DNA of 64,000 nucleotides from Camillea tinctor. Lineage: Eukaryota > Ascomycota > Sordariomycetes > Xylariales > Xylariaceae. This document shows, piece by piece, positions 35,281 through 47,629 of the stretch. How positions within the stretch are numbered: the stretch's first letter is position 1; each line of letters opens with the position of its first letter. The position numbers and the translations under genes were made by a program. Where the stretch lies: the NCBI GenBank assembly GCA_022578605.1, contig MU394112.1, forward strand, positions 62,001-126,000. The letters are read 5' to 3'. A model generated the notes under the pieces. That model was not told the DNA's origin and made no database searches. It saw only the letters and a list, made by a program, of their open reading frames with translations.

Positions 35281-37311
35281 TTACACCCGCCCTTTTTCCT
35301 CGTCCTCGAGATCCGTCATCCCACTGTCCGAATAGTTGTCGGGGCGGTAGCGCCGCGAGCGGGCCACCGCTAAGGGGAGAGTTGTGAGGCTCGCAAGGGG
35401 CCTGAAGAACCGATTGAACGCTATAAAGGTGTCACAGTCGCCCGCAAATCCATTCGCGGGCGTGGGCTCGTAGAGGCTACCCCGGCGGATCTGCACAGCG
35501 TCATCAGTGATGGGCTGCACGCCACGCCACCAGTACAATACGCTGAGGAGAGGGATTGAGAGCCCGTGCACGACGATGGAGAAGAGTACAAGAAAATAGA
35601 CGACTAGATTAGTTGATGGGTTGTCTGTTAGTGAATTGGTTCTTCAAAACTTTGAATACTAGATTTTTTTTTCTCCCCGTAGTGGTTGAAAAACAACGTA
35701 CCTGGACATAGAGCCTTGAGCAGTTGATATTCCGAAGGACTGGCATCCTCCAGTTTAGGAAATAGGAGGCGGGTATGCTGGAGATAGTATACTGCTCCAA
35801 CACCAATGGGACCAAAGTAGCCCATAAATATCGCTTCCTTCCAATCCTTCACTACAGCGGGCATTGACTTGTACGTAATAAGCAGTGCAGGAATTCGCCG
35901 AAAAAAGAGTACCAATACGCTCAGCCCGAATAGACGGGGGTAGGTGATGCCGGTCGTGTCAGGCTGATGAAATTCATCCCAAGGCAGAACAGCTCCAATG
36001 TACATGAATCCACCGAAATTGAGCAGCACATCGATACACGAGTTAACTTCATCGTGGCGGCGTTTCGTCTCGGCAAGAAACTCTCCATCCCAGTTCAAGG
36101 CACATCCAGCCACGAAGCATGCGAGCAGGTCGCTCGTGCCAATGGCCCCACAAGTTCCGACAATGAAGAGCTGCGGTAGATAAATAGGGTTAGCTTCTCA
36201 TATCTTTAAGAATTATCTATAATCGACTGTGAACTTAGTAACTTACACCCAAGGCTGTTGGGAATAGAAGATAGCTCTCTGAGTCTATCCATTTGCGGGA
36301 AAGGGAGAACCTAACTCCCACTCTGGCACAATAGCCACAAACAGCCCCGTATACACTGGCAAGCAGGACAATATAAATGAGCGTTTCGATCACCCAGTTG
36401 CCAAGGGCAATACCTACGTCGCTGGTCTGGGGACCAACGCCTCTGTTTCGATCGATCAGGGTTTCCTCGTGATCTTCCGAGAGCCTTATGAGATTGACAG
36501 CCAACATTAGGAACGGGGACGCGAAACCATCATTAGCGCCAGCTTCAGCTGATATGATCTCTCTCAGAGGCCTAGCAACATATCTGTCGGCAAATGGGCC
36601 CTTGGCCACAGCCTGGGAGAGAATCGGGTCCGTAGACGTAACGCAGGCGCCGATGACGAGGGTTGCTAGGAGGGAGACCTTCGGTATCGTAGCGAGCACG
36701 CACACGGAGGTCGTAAGCCACATCAACGTCATTATGGGGACGAGACACATAAGGATCTTCTTGTAGTGTAACTGCAGGTATCTAGCTGGTAGCTGATACC
36801 CAGCGATGACTCTGTGGTAGCTTGTTAGAGATAGCTTGGCTTGAATCACTATTAGAGCGGCCTCATGTCCTTCTTCCTTAGGTCTGTGGCATTCTATGAA
36901 GGCTCAAGATAAGTTACTTGAGATGGAAGGAAACTTACAACTGGATTCCAATCATCACACGCATCACGCCTAAGGAGATGGCATCCTGTTGACCTGGAAT
37001 TGCAGAGCCCCATCTCTCAGAATCTAAAAACTTGGCTGATATAGGACCTAATATTATACCGACTAAGAGAGCCGGTACTGGTGAAGTGTGAGCTTCTGGA
37101 CTCTTTAGCTAGTTCAGGAACATAACTCACGAGCCTCGCCTAGATACCATACACGCTTGATCTTCACTGCCACTAGACCATACACTACCGTGAAGGACCC
37201 TAGTAAATATCAGCTCCCTAGTTCCTAAGTTGAATAATCAGAGCTTCAAGTGGAATACTTACCAAGGATAGCGACGACTATATTTAGCTCACTCACGTCA
37301 AGAGTTGGCAT
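35281..37311 (-). CDS. NHA1: Na+(K+)/H+ antiporter, CPA1/Nha1-like
   Basis: Six minus-strand exons: 37311-37263, 37199-37131, 37077-36939, 36811-36247, 36170-35702 and 35603-35281, all in frame for 537 aa. The start MPTLDVSELNIVVAILG and EALPALLVGIILGP match the N-terminal helices of the fungal family. STDPILSQAVAKGPFADRY and ISAEAGANDGFASPF carry the acidic ion-binding residues, including the Asn-Asp pair. About 12 membrane helices are expected at the plasma membrane, exporting alkali cations against protons. The cytosolic tail after the last helix is only about 60 residues, far shorter than the several-hundred-residue tail of yeast Nha1. Confidence 0.9.
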
Positions 37312-40300
37312 AGTGAAAAGCTACTATGAAGCAATGTGGCAACAAGTTTGAATAGGTATATCGGAAAATGATCGAGATATCCTTTCCCCGAACCTTGCAG
37401 AATCTCAACTTTCTTCAATGTATAGTCCAGGACGGGGATGACGCGCCAAGATAGGATGAATAATAAAAATGATCATCCATCTAAAGAAAAGCAAAACCTG
37501 AAAAAGCCACAGGGCACAATCTAGGATGACGACGGTGGTTTGTAGATCGTCATATGTGTTGTATATAGATACATATATCAAAACTGAGACAGCGAAATCC
37601 CCGGCTTGGCAGTATTACACGGGAAGGACATTCCAGTAAGTCAGATTCCCCCCCTTATCCCTCTCGGGGATACGTTAATTAATAGGAAAATAGAAACTAT
37701 AACACTAGGCAAGGGGTATATGCTTACATACCTATATTGTGAACACTTCCTTTGCATCTTACATGTGCAGAATAGGGAGTATATGAGGGAATTGACATCA
37801 AGATAAGCTTTTCCCCCTTTTCTTTACTCCTATCTTTCCTTGCAATGAAAAATTCCTGGTAGTATCGTATTCGATCGTCCTCCTTGATCGGCTGTCTCAG
37901 ACACAGAGTCGATCTACGGTTATATGGTTCTAAATAACTACCAATACCAAGCCTTTTGCCCTCACCTCGTCCCCCTTCCATCCTTTCCTCCCCATATTTT
38001 CTTATCTTCTGTGAGACGGATGATCTTGTCCGGAATTCTGGATATTCAACGTTTCTGTGTTACACCCGGGTGTGGCTTCGGGTTTCACGATATTTGTGCG
38101 ATGGAAAGAAAAGAGAAAATAAGAAAAGAAGCACGAAGTCACGCAAAGGAAAAAAAGAAAGAAAACGCGTGGTTGTTGCTTCGTCGAAGTGTAACACAGC
38201 GTACTCGACGACGCCAAGACCCATAGATCAACGATAGTGCAAATAGAAAGTAGTTCCGGCGATAGACAGATTTTGGGTTCTCTCTCTTCTCTGTTTCTTC
38301 TTGTCTTTCTTCTTCAAATGGCTATTTTAATGCTCAAGGAAGTCGCTCTGTCTATCACATGATATCGATATCCTTGCGAAGAATCAGAGTGCTGCATAGC
38401 CGTTTTCGAATTGCCGAAGTGTGGCAGAACAGGGAGACAATCAGGCCGTTAACCTCATAGGGAGAGAGGGGGCTGATGGTGATACCATGGTGAATGCAGC
38501 ACGAAAATACAGGTATTAGGATGTGCGCTGTCGATGTCGTGACCGGCCTGCTGGAGTCAGATTTTTTAGATGCAGACTATCGCATTTGCAAATCTAATAT
38601 CTCATTTTGCATAGCTAGCTATGTAACACTGGGATCTCTTCGTGTTGCCACTGCCAGTTAGGTCGTAAAAAGGCTGCACAAAAGTTTTTGTCGTAGTGTA
38701 AACTGAGGAAATCCAACGGTAATTTTGTCGAAAGATGTTTGGATTTAATACAAAGTCCATTTCTGAAAGTCCATCATCTGCGTAGGCACCAGTTTGCTAG
38801 AAGCGTCTAACCTAGGCTCCTTTCTATTGTATACCTACCTCCTCTATTTTGTTTTATGTAGATCTGGCTAGACAGGGATATCACACAGAAGACCACCTGC
38901 ACAAAAGCAGATTTGTACGTCGGTTGATCTTCTTGTAAGCTTTCCGGAGATTCTGGCCCGTGAGAGTTTCACGCTGTACGGAGTATACTTACACAACATG
39001 GCATAGATTACATGAGTTCAGATGTCAGTATGGGTCTCATCAAATTCCTCTTCGATGAACATTGGTAACAAGCTAGCACGCAAGTCCCGCCTGTAATACT
39101 ATGCAAATAGTAAATCCATTTTCCGACACCATAGCACAGGGTTAAGCTCACATGCAGAAAGTTTACCATTCCCAACAAAATGTCATCTAAGCGTCGGTGG
39201 CCATTACACTGAGCTAGATCAGATTCCTACTTGATGGTTTCACGGTCTTGTGCCCCTTACTCGAATTTCTATATGGCTATAAATCCTATCTCATTTGAAC
39301 AGTTGAGCATGGTGCGCCGAGTATACTGGATCTGCGGGTTTATTGTGTAGCTTGTCATTGGTTACATTCAACGCAAATAACTTGCAGTGTTTTCAATTAG
39401 AGAGGTTCATCAAAATCACATGGTGCATGTAATTTCACTCTATCCTCAAAGCTCTTCGGTCTCTTAAAGATCCACCTTATTTCTTTCTTCTTTCGCCTAT
39501 AATATAACACTATTCTTCACACGCACTCTTTCCTATTCATCATCGGAACAACGAATGCGATATATCTGTCCCCAAAAAGACTTCATAATTATCAGGTGGC
39601 AAAAGCGAACGCTAATTACCCATGTATAGCTGCAATATATCATGATTGAGCGGAGTTAGGTGAACTCAAATATTTTGCTTCATATCTACTTCCTGTTGAC
39701 TCTGACATTTGAATCGATATCATTTATTTTGTTTTTGCCTGAAATTAAAAGCTACAGTTTTTTTTCCAACCACCAGTAAACCAACAATCATTATGGTGTT
39801 CCTCTTCGTCTAATGAGGGAGTTATAACTTTTACTTGGATCCTGCCGGGGTTACGCGTCAAGTTCACCGATGACAACTATTTTAAGAAAATAGTATGCGA
39901 CTTGAAATAACCCTTCTTCGATGCCATAAATATTATGTGTTCCTCCTTGATCCTTTCTCCCTTCTGCATATCCACGTCTATCACTCTCATAACGAGCCGC
40001 CACTCACACGCCTCATGATCAACGCTTGTTTTGTCGCACGGATCACTGAGGCTTTACTATGCTGAAAGCCGCAGTCTGAACCGAACGACTGGGAAACCCG
40101 ATCATCTGCCAAGCAACTAAATTGCATCAAAAAGCTTCTCTTGCATTACTAATACCCAGTTCTATAAGTTCCCGACTCCTTTCAGGAACAGCCAGGGATC
40201 CAAACGGGCCATTTTTTCATAGACCGGGACAGATAGGAGAACTTATAGCTCAGAGGGTTTACCACCAATACCAAACCTAATTCTTCCCCTTATTATAAAC

Positions 40301-41069
40301 TTATCTACCGAACCTAGCTAACAGTGTTGTATGACCTGAACCCTGAATATTTCTATAAATATAGTTTGCGCATGTCTGTTATAATCATTCAATAAAGTGA
40401 GTCCACGACCCTACCCTACATTATCGCGGCAATTGGGTTGCGTAACTCTCCTCTCACGTATAATCGGAAGGATTTCTTATTTACCTATGGAGCGTTGGTT
40501 AGTTAAGTTGTGGGGTTATGGGTGTTTTTCCCAAACCACCTATGCATCGGCCCCAATATACGCCAAGAGATATAACAGCAAGACGTCAGGAAAGCCAAAG
40601 GGGCCAAATGCACGACACTAAAATAACGAGCTGACCATTCGACGCATTGAGAGCCTCATTAGATTTTTTTTTCATTTCTTTTCTTTTATAATTGCTAGCA
40701 ACAATGTTATTTTCTCAAGAAAAAAGAACACAGTCACTTTGTCCTTGTTTTGGGTATTGGCTTACGGGTCTCCAGTTTATGGAAGCAAGTAGCTGACTAG
40801 TGAGATGGTGATCGTGTGTATAACATTCAACCTAACACAGATTCTCAATCCTAGAGCATTGATTATGACCGGGATGGTATTTACGCTACCAGATGACTTC
40901 ATATTTAGGATTCGTACTCTTCTCATAAGGATCACCTATAAGGTAGAGGCTACTTGCCGATTGTCGCAGAGGCTTTTTTCCCTTTCTCGATAATATTCTC
41001 TCAAGCCAGCTCGCTATTAAACTCGAATTTCCGATTATCGACTTTACACAACGTAATCGATTCGTTGTC
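37312..41069. other. 3.7 kb AT-rich intergenic
   Basis: No supported gene. Short open frames at 37606-38240 and 40397-40993 have no recognisable protein. Composition is AT-rich with many stops; no repeat ends were recognised. Confidence 0.5.
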
Positions 41070-43043
41070 ATGAATATGTTTCACAAGTCAACGGTACTCT
41101 TATCCATGGTATATGGCACTTATGCCCTTACCACTCTCCAGGATGAGTGCACTTTCACGTTAAAAACGAATGGTGAGGTCTCTGCTCCCGTTGGCCAATA
41201 TGGAAGCGGACAGACACGTGCCAGGATCAGCGAGACACCCTCAAAATTCGTCTTGAAGGGAGATACTATCGTAGATGAACAGGGACGTGGCTGTTGGTGG
41301 ACACCTCCAGCCCTTGTTTTACAATGTGATGTTGGGCAAATCCCCGAAACTGGCTTTGGCATAGGTTGTGATGGAGCATTCTCATATAATAGCCAGACTA
41401 TCTTCTACGAGTGTGTTACTGGAGTGGATGATCTAGTGATGATATACCGGGAGCCAAATGGATCTAATTGCGGGGAGATATCCTTGAAGAGTGATGGATG
41501 CAATTCCGATAATTGTGGTCCCTCAAAGTCTCATGGTGCTTCTACAATGACAGTTCCCAGCAATTCAAGTACAGTTGCGACTGCTACTAAAACTTCGAAT
41601 CAGTTGAGTTCGACGGCAAGCATTGCTGGGAATTCTACCATAGCTTCGAATATTCCTACGACCTCAGACTCTACCGGCTCAAGCACAGTGGCCTCCACTA
41701 CTTGTGAGACTACCAAATCTGAAGAACGTGCCACAACATCGACACCTATGTCTTCAATCACACATATGACTTCTCATTCGTCTACTCCCGTTTATCCCAC
41801 AAGCTCAAATGCTTCTACCTATGGCCCCTGCGAATCGGATAAAACTTCGGTGTATGCCACGATAGCACCACCTAACACTGCCGCTTCAACCGCCACAAAG
41901 ACTACAGAACAACTATCTTCTATGGCGGCAACAACTCCGGTTTCCCCTGGTCAGGATAATACGACCAGTACTCAAGCTGAATCGCAACCGTCATCTATAC
42001 CTAGTGCTCCAAGCGACTCAATATGTTCTATACAATCAGAGACACAGAATGTACCCGCTTATCCGACTAGTACTACTAAACAAGCTACCACAGCTAGTAC
42101 ATCTAAAGCAACACCACCATCTCCGGCTTCTAATGCTAATGTATCGACAGTGACTAGCTATGGTTCTGAGGGAACGAACTTCTCCGGTAACAGCTCTCCA
42201 ACAGCTACAGTGGACGTGACGTCTACTATAAAAATAACATCGACTGTCCCGTGCAACACCACCGCCACCGGTACTTCGGGATCATCAACAAATCCAGACA
42301 CACCTTCTACGCTACTAGAGCCTACCTCAACAGTGACCACCTCTCAGACCATCCCTACTGGAACAAACGCCACATCATCTACACTATGTACGACAGAGTC
42401 CAGCGTGCCGCCTGCTCTTCAACAGCCCACCACGTCCACATGCACAACAGCCGCATCAACATCTAGCATCCCCTCTCCCCAGCCCAACCAATCCTGCCCC
42501 GGCACCCTAACCGGCGACTGGCAAGCCCCCTCCCTACTAATCCCCATCGACTACCACCGCCCGCGCACTGCCCTCGGGCCCTCCCCCTATGGCACCGTAT
42601 CCGGGGACATATCCACACTCTTCCAGTTCAACATCCCGGCCTCCTACGCAGGCCGTACATGCTCCGCGATTTTCCTCTGGCCCTCCTCCCCATCCCCATC
42701 CCAATCCCAATCACAATCAGCGGCAAGATACACCTACACCGGCACCCACGGTGCCCTCGACTTCGCGCGACTGGTGAACGGTTCAATTGGGGAGAACACG
42801 ACGTTTGCGAGCGCGCCGACGGGGATGCATGTCGAGAGGTGGGATCGGTACGGGATGCGCCCGGGTACCGCGAATAGTCTGGGTTCGTTTGCGTGTCCCG
42901 CTGCCACTACTGGAGAAGCAGAGGGGACGGTGGTGCTTGAGATGAGCGGGTTGACGCTGGGAGGGGATACTGCCGAGTTGACATTTTTGCAGGGTTGGGA
43001 GGGGGATGAGTGTCCTTTGGGGTTGTATCTCACGGCGTCTTGA
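41070..43043 (+). CDS. mucin-like cell-wall protein with But2 C-terminal domain
   Basis: Intronless 657-aa secreted protein. After the signal peptide (STVLLSMVYGTYA) comes a 130-residue Cys-containing N-terminal domain (CTFTLKTNGEVSAPVGQYGS). Residues about 150-480 are Ser/Thr-rich and likely heavily O-glycosylated. Residues about 490-657 match the But2 C-terminal domain: PSLLIPIDYHRP, YGTVSGDISTLFQFNIPASY, CSAIFLWP, and a Gly-Leu-Tyr ending. Such proteins sit in or on the wall; no GPI signal is visible. The 3' third is much GC-richer than the Ser/Thr part, which may reflect recent expansion or fusion of the linker. Confidence 0.85.
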   Translation: MNMFHKSTVLLSMVYGTYALTTLQDECTFTLKTNGEVSAPVGQYGSGQTRARISETPSKFVLKGDTIVDEQGRGCWWTPPALVLQCDVGQIPETGFGIGCDGAFSYNSQTIFYECVTGVDDLVMIYREPNGSNCGEISLKSDGCNSDNCGPSKSHGASTMTVPSNSSTVATATKTSNQLSSTASIAGNSTIASNIPTTSDSTGSSTVASTTCETTKSEERATTSTPMSSITHMTSHSSTPVYPTSSNASTYGPCESDKTSVYATIAPPNTAASTATKTTEQLSSMAATTPVSPGQDNTTSTQAESQPSSIPSAPSDSICSIQSETQNVPAYPTSTTKQATTASTSKATPPSPASNANVSTVTSYGSEGTNFSGNSSPTATVDVTSTIKITSTVPCNTTATGTSGSSTNPDTPSTLLEPTSTVTTSQTIPTGTNATSSTLCTTESSVPPALQQPTTSTCTTAASTSSIPSPQPNQSCPGTLTGDWQAPSLLIPIDYHRPRTALGPSPYGTVSGDISTLFQFNIPASYAGRTCSAIFLWPSSPSPSQSQSQSAARYTYTGTHGALDFARLVNGSIGENTTFASAPTGMHVERWDRYGMRPGTANSLGSFACPAATTGEAEGTVVLEMSGLTLGGDTAELTFLQGWEGDECPLGLYLTAS

Positions 43044-43809
43044 GGGCTTGGGGTAAAGGGTGAGTATAGACGGTTGAGATAGGAATAGAGATTATAGATC
43101 GGCTTCTTTTATGCTTTGTTATTTCCCTCGCTTCTACCTAATTTGCCTATTTCATTTGTCTCCTCCTGTTTTTGAGACGTGGTATTGCGCCTAAGGGTGG
43201 TTTGGGACACGACTATTTTGTTTCTGCATTTAGACTGGAAATATATCTGAATGTCTTGTTTAATAGGGATTGGTCTGCCATCATTGAGTTGTTATACAAA
43301 TTAATATCCTAAGAGTATAGAAGTATATCTCGTGTTAGTGTGTGGGATCTCAAATCTATGGGCTATTTATTTCATGAATATGGGATATTTATAAGGTCTT
43401 GGGAAATATGTCATCTTTGAGAATACACATGCTGCTCGTTATCCTATCACTCTCTGGGTACTACAACCTTGGATATCGATTTATTTGCATTTGATTCAGT
43501 ATCTTGCCACTGTGTAGCCTGTTTCTCGTTATGAGCTCCTCTTGAACCCAACATCCCTTCGAAAGACCCAAGACGTATTTTCCACCGAGACATTCTTGTA
43601 TCCCAGCACACCCTCGACAAGAGATAGCACTATCATTGGCGACACGGAAACTAGGTCCTTATTCCGTGACCAAAAGGTCAAGCGGTCGAATATAGGACCT
43701 AAACCAAATGCTGATTGGTGTAGCTTTATTTCAACGCTTGGAGGCTAGAAGAGGGTGGACAGACTCTGGTTAGAATAATGACAGCTCGAAGGGACTCGGC
43801 GTCTAGACG
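43044..43809. other. intergenic between tail-to-tail genes
   Basis: AT-rich 3' flank of the But2-domain gene up to the stop of the convergent orphan gene. No coding signal. Confidence 0.5.
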
Positions 43810-44727
43810 CTAATATACTTGTCTTGGGAGGCTTACGCGATTTACTTTCTGGCTATCAACGCGACACCATTTCTCGAGATACTCGGATAGCAACTGTAGC
43901 GTGGGGCTGTGGCTACAATAAACCTCAACTAAAGACTGGGAGCTATAAACCACGAGATGATAAGGGGGGTTCATTAGGAGGTCGTCAGGGCGAGGTAGAA
44001 GGCTGATGTGAGGCAGAGTATCAAACTCCTGCCTTGACACTTTAGATGGCTGCGTATTTTCATAGCCGGCAACATTTGGTTTGCCGGTCTTGTCTACTGA
44101 GACGTCTGCCCAGTCATCTGTGTCGGCCATGATTTGTGTCGCCTTTTCAGCAAAGCAATCTAGTAAAGCAGCCTTAAATACCGCTTCCATTTGTATAGAT
44201 GATGATATTGGGCCTCGCGGCAGAGCAAGCAGAAAGCCTGTTCGCTCGTTCGACCACGACAATGCCAACTGGTCATTGGTAGATATCTAAAGACCGAATG
44301 AATTCCGTTAACTACAAACTACTAGTTTCATTTGTACATGGCACAAACCGTGAGAAAGACTCTGAGGTGACCCTTTATCCTCTCGATAAGAAGATCCGAC
44401 CACTCTTCATTGGCCTCATCGTTGACAACATTCGAAAGGCTCTCGCACCACGCCTGCACACACGTTGCGATGGATGGCACGAAAGTCGACTTATCCGGAT
44501 AGTACGGATCGAGATCAGCGAGGAGAAGGTGCCATTCTGACTCGATATCGACATCAACGCCCACGAGCTTCTTGATACTCGCTCTGGCCTTCTGGACGGG
44601 AGCATCGTCGCTGTCCCAGAAGTCACGGAGACCGACCTGCACTCTAAGGGGCCTAGATGACTCTCAGTATGTCACCTCGGTCAAAAAAAGGGAAGGCCAG
44701 CTGGAATCTCACTTACAGTTTTGACAT
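43810..44727 (-). CDS. hypothetical protein, three exons
   Basis: Exons 44727-44717 (ATG TCA AAA CT), 44643-44349 and 44268-43810 splice in frame to 254 aa. Without the tiny 11-nt first exon no ATG is available for the main frame. The protein is soluble, without signal peptide; sample stretches are VQVGLRDFWDSDDAPVQKA, WHLLLADLDPYYPDKSTF and ALSWSNERTGFLLALPRG. Length and helix-rich N-terminal half suggest a globular cytosolic protein. Function not recognised. Confidence 0.7.
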
Positions 44728-44952
44728 ACTGGCTAGGGGATGTTTAGGATTAATATTATTTCACATCAAGCACTTGTACAGGCTTGCGCAATGTGACATC
44801 TTTATTGTTTCGACGATATATTCTGCAACAACTCAGCCGCCTAAGCGATGAATTCGGCCGGAGACCGAATCTGCAAGGGCTCTTTACCCCTGCTTCAAGC
44901 CTCAAGGGACCGATCGCATCGGAACCCGCACACTAGCCAACATGTGGCAACA
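44728..44952. other. promoter-side spacer of the three-exon orphan
   Basis: Short spacer between two minus-strand frames. Nothing recognisable. Confidence 0.4.
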
Positions 44953-45351
44953 TTAAGCGAAGATGCGATATCGTGTGGGGGGTCTTGGGATATCTCCAGC
45001 TACAGCTCCAGGCAGCGAACCACGCGGAGGAAGATGGAGAATATGTATAATTAGATAGCTTGATATTTTCGCAGAGCGACCACGTAGATCTCTTGCCCTA
45101 CGCGGGAGAAATGCCCGGTGCGCAGATGTCGGACCCGTGTCCGCTGGCTCGATCGTCGGCCTTAGCGCCCACCTAAGGTCAGGGGAAATATGTGCGTTTT
45201 CTTCAGCTGTCAGGAGAGGGATAGGTGTACCGGCAGAAGCCGTTGTTTGTGCCGGTTTCTGCGGCTGAGTTAGGATTCGCGTGGCAGATTCGTGTGTCAA
45301 TAGCGCAAAGCTGGCAAGCGGTAGCGCAGCGAAAACACGAACTAAGAACAT
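44953..45351 (-). CDS. possible small secreted protein
   Basis: ATG-started 132-codon frame. The first 20 residues (MFLVRVFAALPLASFALLTH) look like a signal peptide, followed by a Thr/Pro/Ala-rich stretch and basic residues (RRARDLRGR). There are no cysteines and no known domain. It could be a small secreted protein or a chance frame in moderately GC-rich DNA. Confidence 0.35.
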   Translation of the reverse strand: MFLVRVFAALPLASFALLTHESATRILTQPQKPAQTTASAGTPIPLLTAEENAHISPDLRWALRPTIEPADTGPTSAHRAFLPRRARDLRGRSAKISSYLIIHILHLPPRGSLPGAVAGDIPRPPTRYRIFA

Positions 45352-45738
45352 AATTGTCCCGGGCACTTGTCTGCTTTGAACAGTGCTATGCCGCTAGGGC
45401 CGGGGGCTGAAAGTTGATGTTAACAGTCCGCGCAGCGAACCGTTGTTCGAAATAGCGTCATGGTAGACGCAAGCGCCTTCTCTAGGCCGCTTTCCGAACC
45501 TCGGATGAAATGCCGTTAGGGATACCGGGCTAAGGGAATATGTGGTAGCCTATAGGCAGCTGGATGATTAGAGTCATATAGAGATGGTATAGATTCGTGT
45601 ATAAGAACGTCCTAGCCTAGATCTCTTTGTCTACAAGCAATGGTCTCTCTATACACCTTACGAACTCCTAAGTCAATATAAAGAGCTCCCTTATATCCGC
45701 ACAACAGTCTGCTTTTGGACCTACAAAGAAACTCGGAA
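45352..45738. other. divergent upstream region of the five-exon orphan
   Basis: Separates the possible secreted ORF (minus) from the five-exon orphan (plus). No motif stands out. Confidence 0.4.
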
Positions 45739-46993
45739 ATGTCTAAGCTATCACCAGTCGAGAAGCTCCCCCTTGCCCTCCGCAAGAACGGTATGTTTCA
45801 TGCTTCTGGATATTGCTCCATAGCATATGTTAATACCCGCTCATACAGTTCGCGATGAATGGGACAACAAGAAGTCCGCCGTCGAAAAGGACCTATCCGA
45901 CGTTCTCGGCACATCCTGGACGATAGATGTCAACCCCAACCAGATATATGCCTATGCCGAAGAGGGTTACGCGAAGGAGTGTCTGGGGAACTGCATATAT
46001 GAGTGAGTCACACACAGACACGCATATCCCTTCTCCTCACGTTTCCTTTTCCTTCCCCTAAGCCACCCAACTAACCACCCTCTCCTACGATACAGCTACT
46101 TCACCGCAGCAACGCGCCGCCTAAAACAGTTCTCCGACCACGGCGGCGCCGAGAGCATAGCCGAGCTCAACAAGAGTGAGTAAAAACCTCCCGACCCCCT
46201 ACCCGCGCAATATCACCCATCTCAAGAAATCCCACCTAACCGCCCCTCTTTTTCTTCTTCTTTCCCCCAGTCTGCCACGCCCACACCCTCACCCTCGACC
46301 TCGACGACTCCTCCCGCTTCCCCTACTGCGGCGTCGACGTAACCTCCGGCAGTCTGCGGCTGCTCTTCGCGCCCCACCGCCTAGGCGTCAACATCGACGA
46401 CGCCGCCTCGCGGGACGTGCTTTCCCAAGCGCTCAACTCGGCCTCAGCCGCTTCTCAGGAAGGCGAGAAGCTAAGCTTCGCGGCGCGCGAGGACATCCGG
46501 CGCGAGTACGACGCGCAGATCGAGGGGGTGCGGTCGCGCATCGGGGCGCTGCTCGAGCGGCCCGACGTGCGGCTCGCGGCGAACTTCGAGGACACGTTTG
46601 CGAAGCTTTCGGGCGCGGCGGAGGTGCGCGACGACTGGCAGGGGCTGCTGGGGTCGTTTACGCGGCTGTACTTTGAGGGGGTGGCGGGGCGGCTCGAGGG
46701 CTTGGGGTTCGGGCGGGATGAGCTGCTGCGGGAGGGGTTCAACGAGGCGGTTACGAAGGGGGAGATCGCGTTCCGGGTCGTGGAGAGCTTGGGGGGTGGG
46801 CGGATTTATAATGAGGTGGTGATTGAGGATGGGGTGTTGTATGTGCAGGTAAGTGATCCGTTCTCTCTTTTCCTTTCCCCCCCTTTTGAGGATAACACTA
46901 ATGATTTGGATTTTGATTTCTGTATAGTGCACTGCGAAGACTTGGGGTGTCAATATTGATGATGCCGCTGAGAAGCTGGTTGATATATTGTAA
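45739..46993 (+). CDS. hypothetical protein, five exons
   Basis: Exons 45739-45790, 45849-46002, 46096-46175, 46271-46848 and 46928-46993 join in frame for 309 aa. All introns have GTRNGT-type donors. It starts MSKLSPVEKLPLALRKNVRD and has a GC-rich, charged helical middle (EGEKLSFAAREDIRREYDAQ). Two copies of a VNIDDAA motif occur, one in the middle (GVNIDDAASRDVL) and one at the very end (GVNIDDAAEKLVDIL). No signal peptide or membrane helix. Function not recognised. Confidence 0.75.
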
Positions 46994-47629
46994 TGAGTTG
47001 ATACCGAAGCAACCTACTTCCTCATTCTTTGGGGGGGATTCAGGGGTATGCCCTGTTAATGTATATATTGAAAATATTCCAACAAGTTGTACCAGTTTGA
47101 TACAGAGTAACAGACTAAGGTTATAACCTCGATAACCCTCGAGGATCAGTTCTGAATGTAGTTTCCCTTGTGCTTCAGTCTTTCGTTGAGAGGTGGTTTG
47201 CTCCTAAAAAGGGGGAAGGACAGGTTGAGTCGGACCCCCTTTTTAGTGTTTGCTTCTCTGACAGATAGGGGAGTGGATTGTGTTTTAACTAAAAGACTGA
47301 GGAGTTTAGAGGGAAATAATGTGAGTGAATATGGCATGACCTCACAGCAAACTGCTACATGTAGGTACAACTACTTAAGTACCTAAAGGTTACCATGAAT
47401 ATCTCCTGAATTGATCCTTATCCCAAATACCTCCCTAGCTTTCTATGACAAAGGAGCTTTGTCTAGAGCTTTAGGTTAACCATCTACGAAATTCTGCTGC
47501 CAATATTTATTTTATTTTTATTCTACACTACCGGTCCCATTACTTCCTCCACCAACCACTTTTTTCTTGAAATTGGCTATTTGTCACTCTTCCAGCTGTG
47601 GATATCCAATATTAGTGGTGTACATAAGA
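46994..47629. other. intergenic
   Basis: 3' flank of the five-exon orphan and promoter of the FAD oxidoreductase. A GTACCTA-type palindromic motif lies near 47375. No coding signal. Confidence 0.5.

Noticed and set aside
46176..46676. 166-codon Arg/Pro-rich frame
   Set aside because: Overlaps an intron and exon 4 of the five-exon orphan in another frame; composition is typical of a GC-rich shadow.
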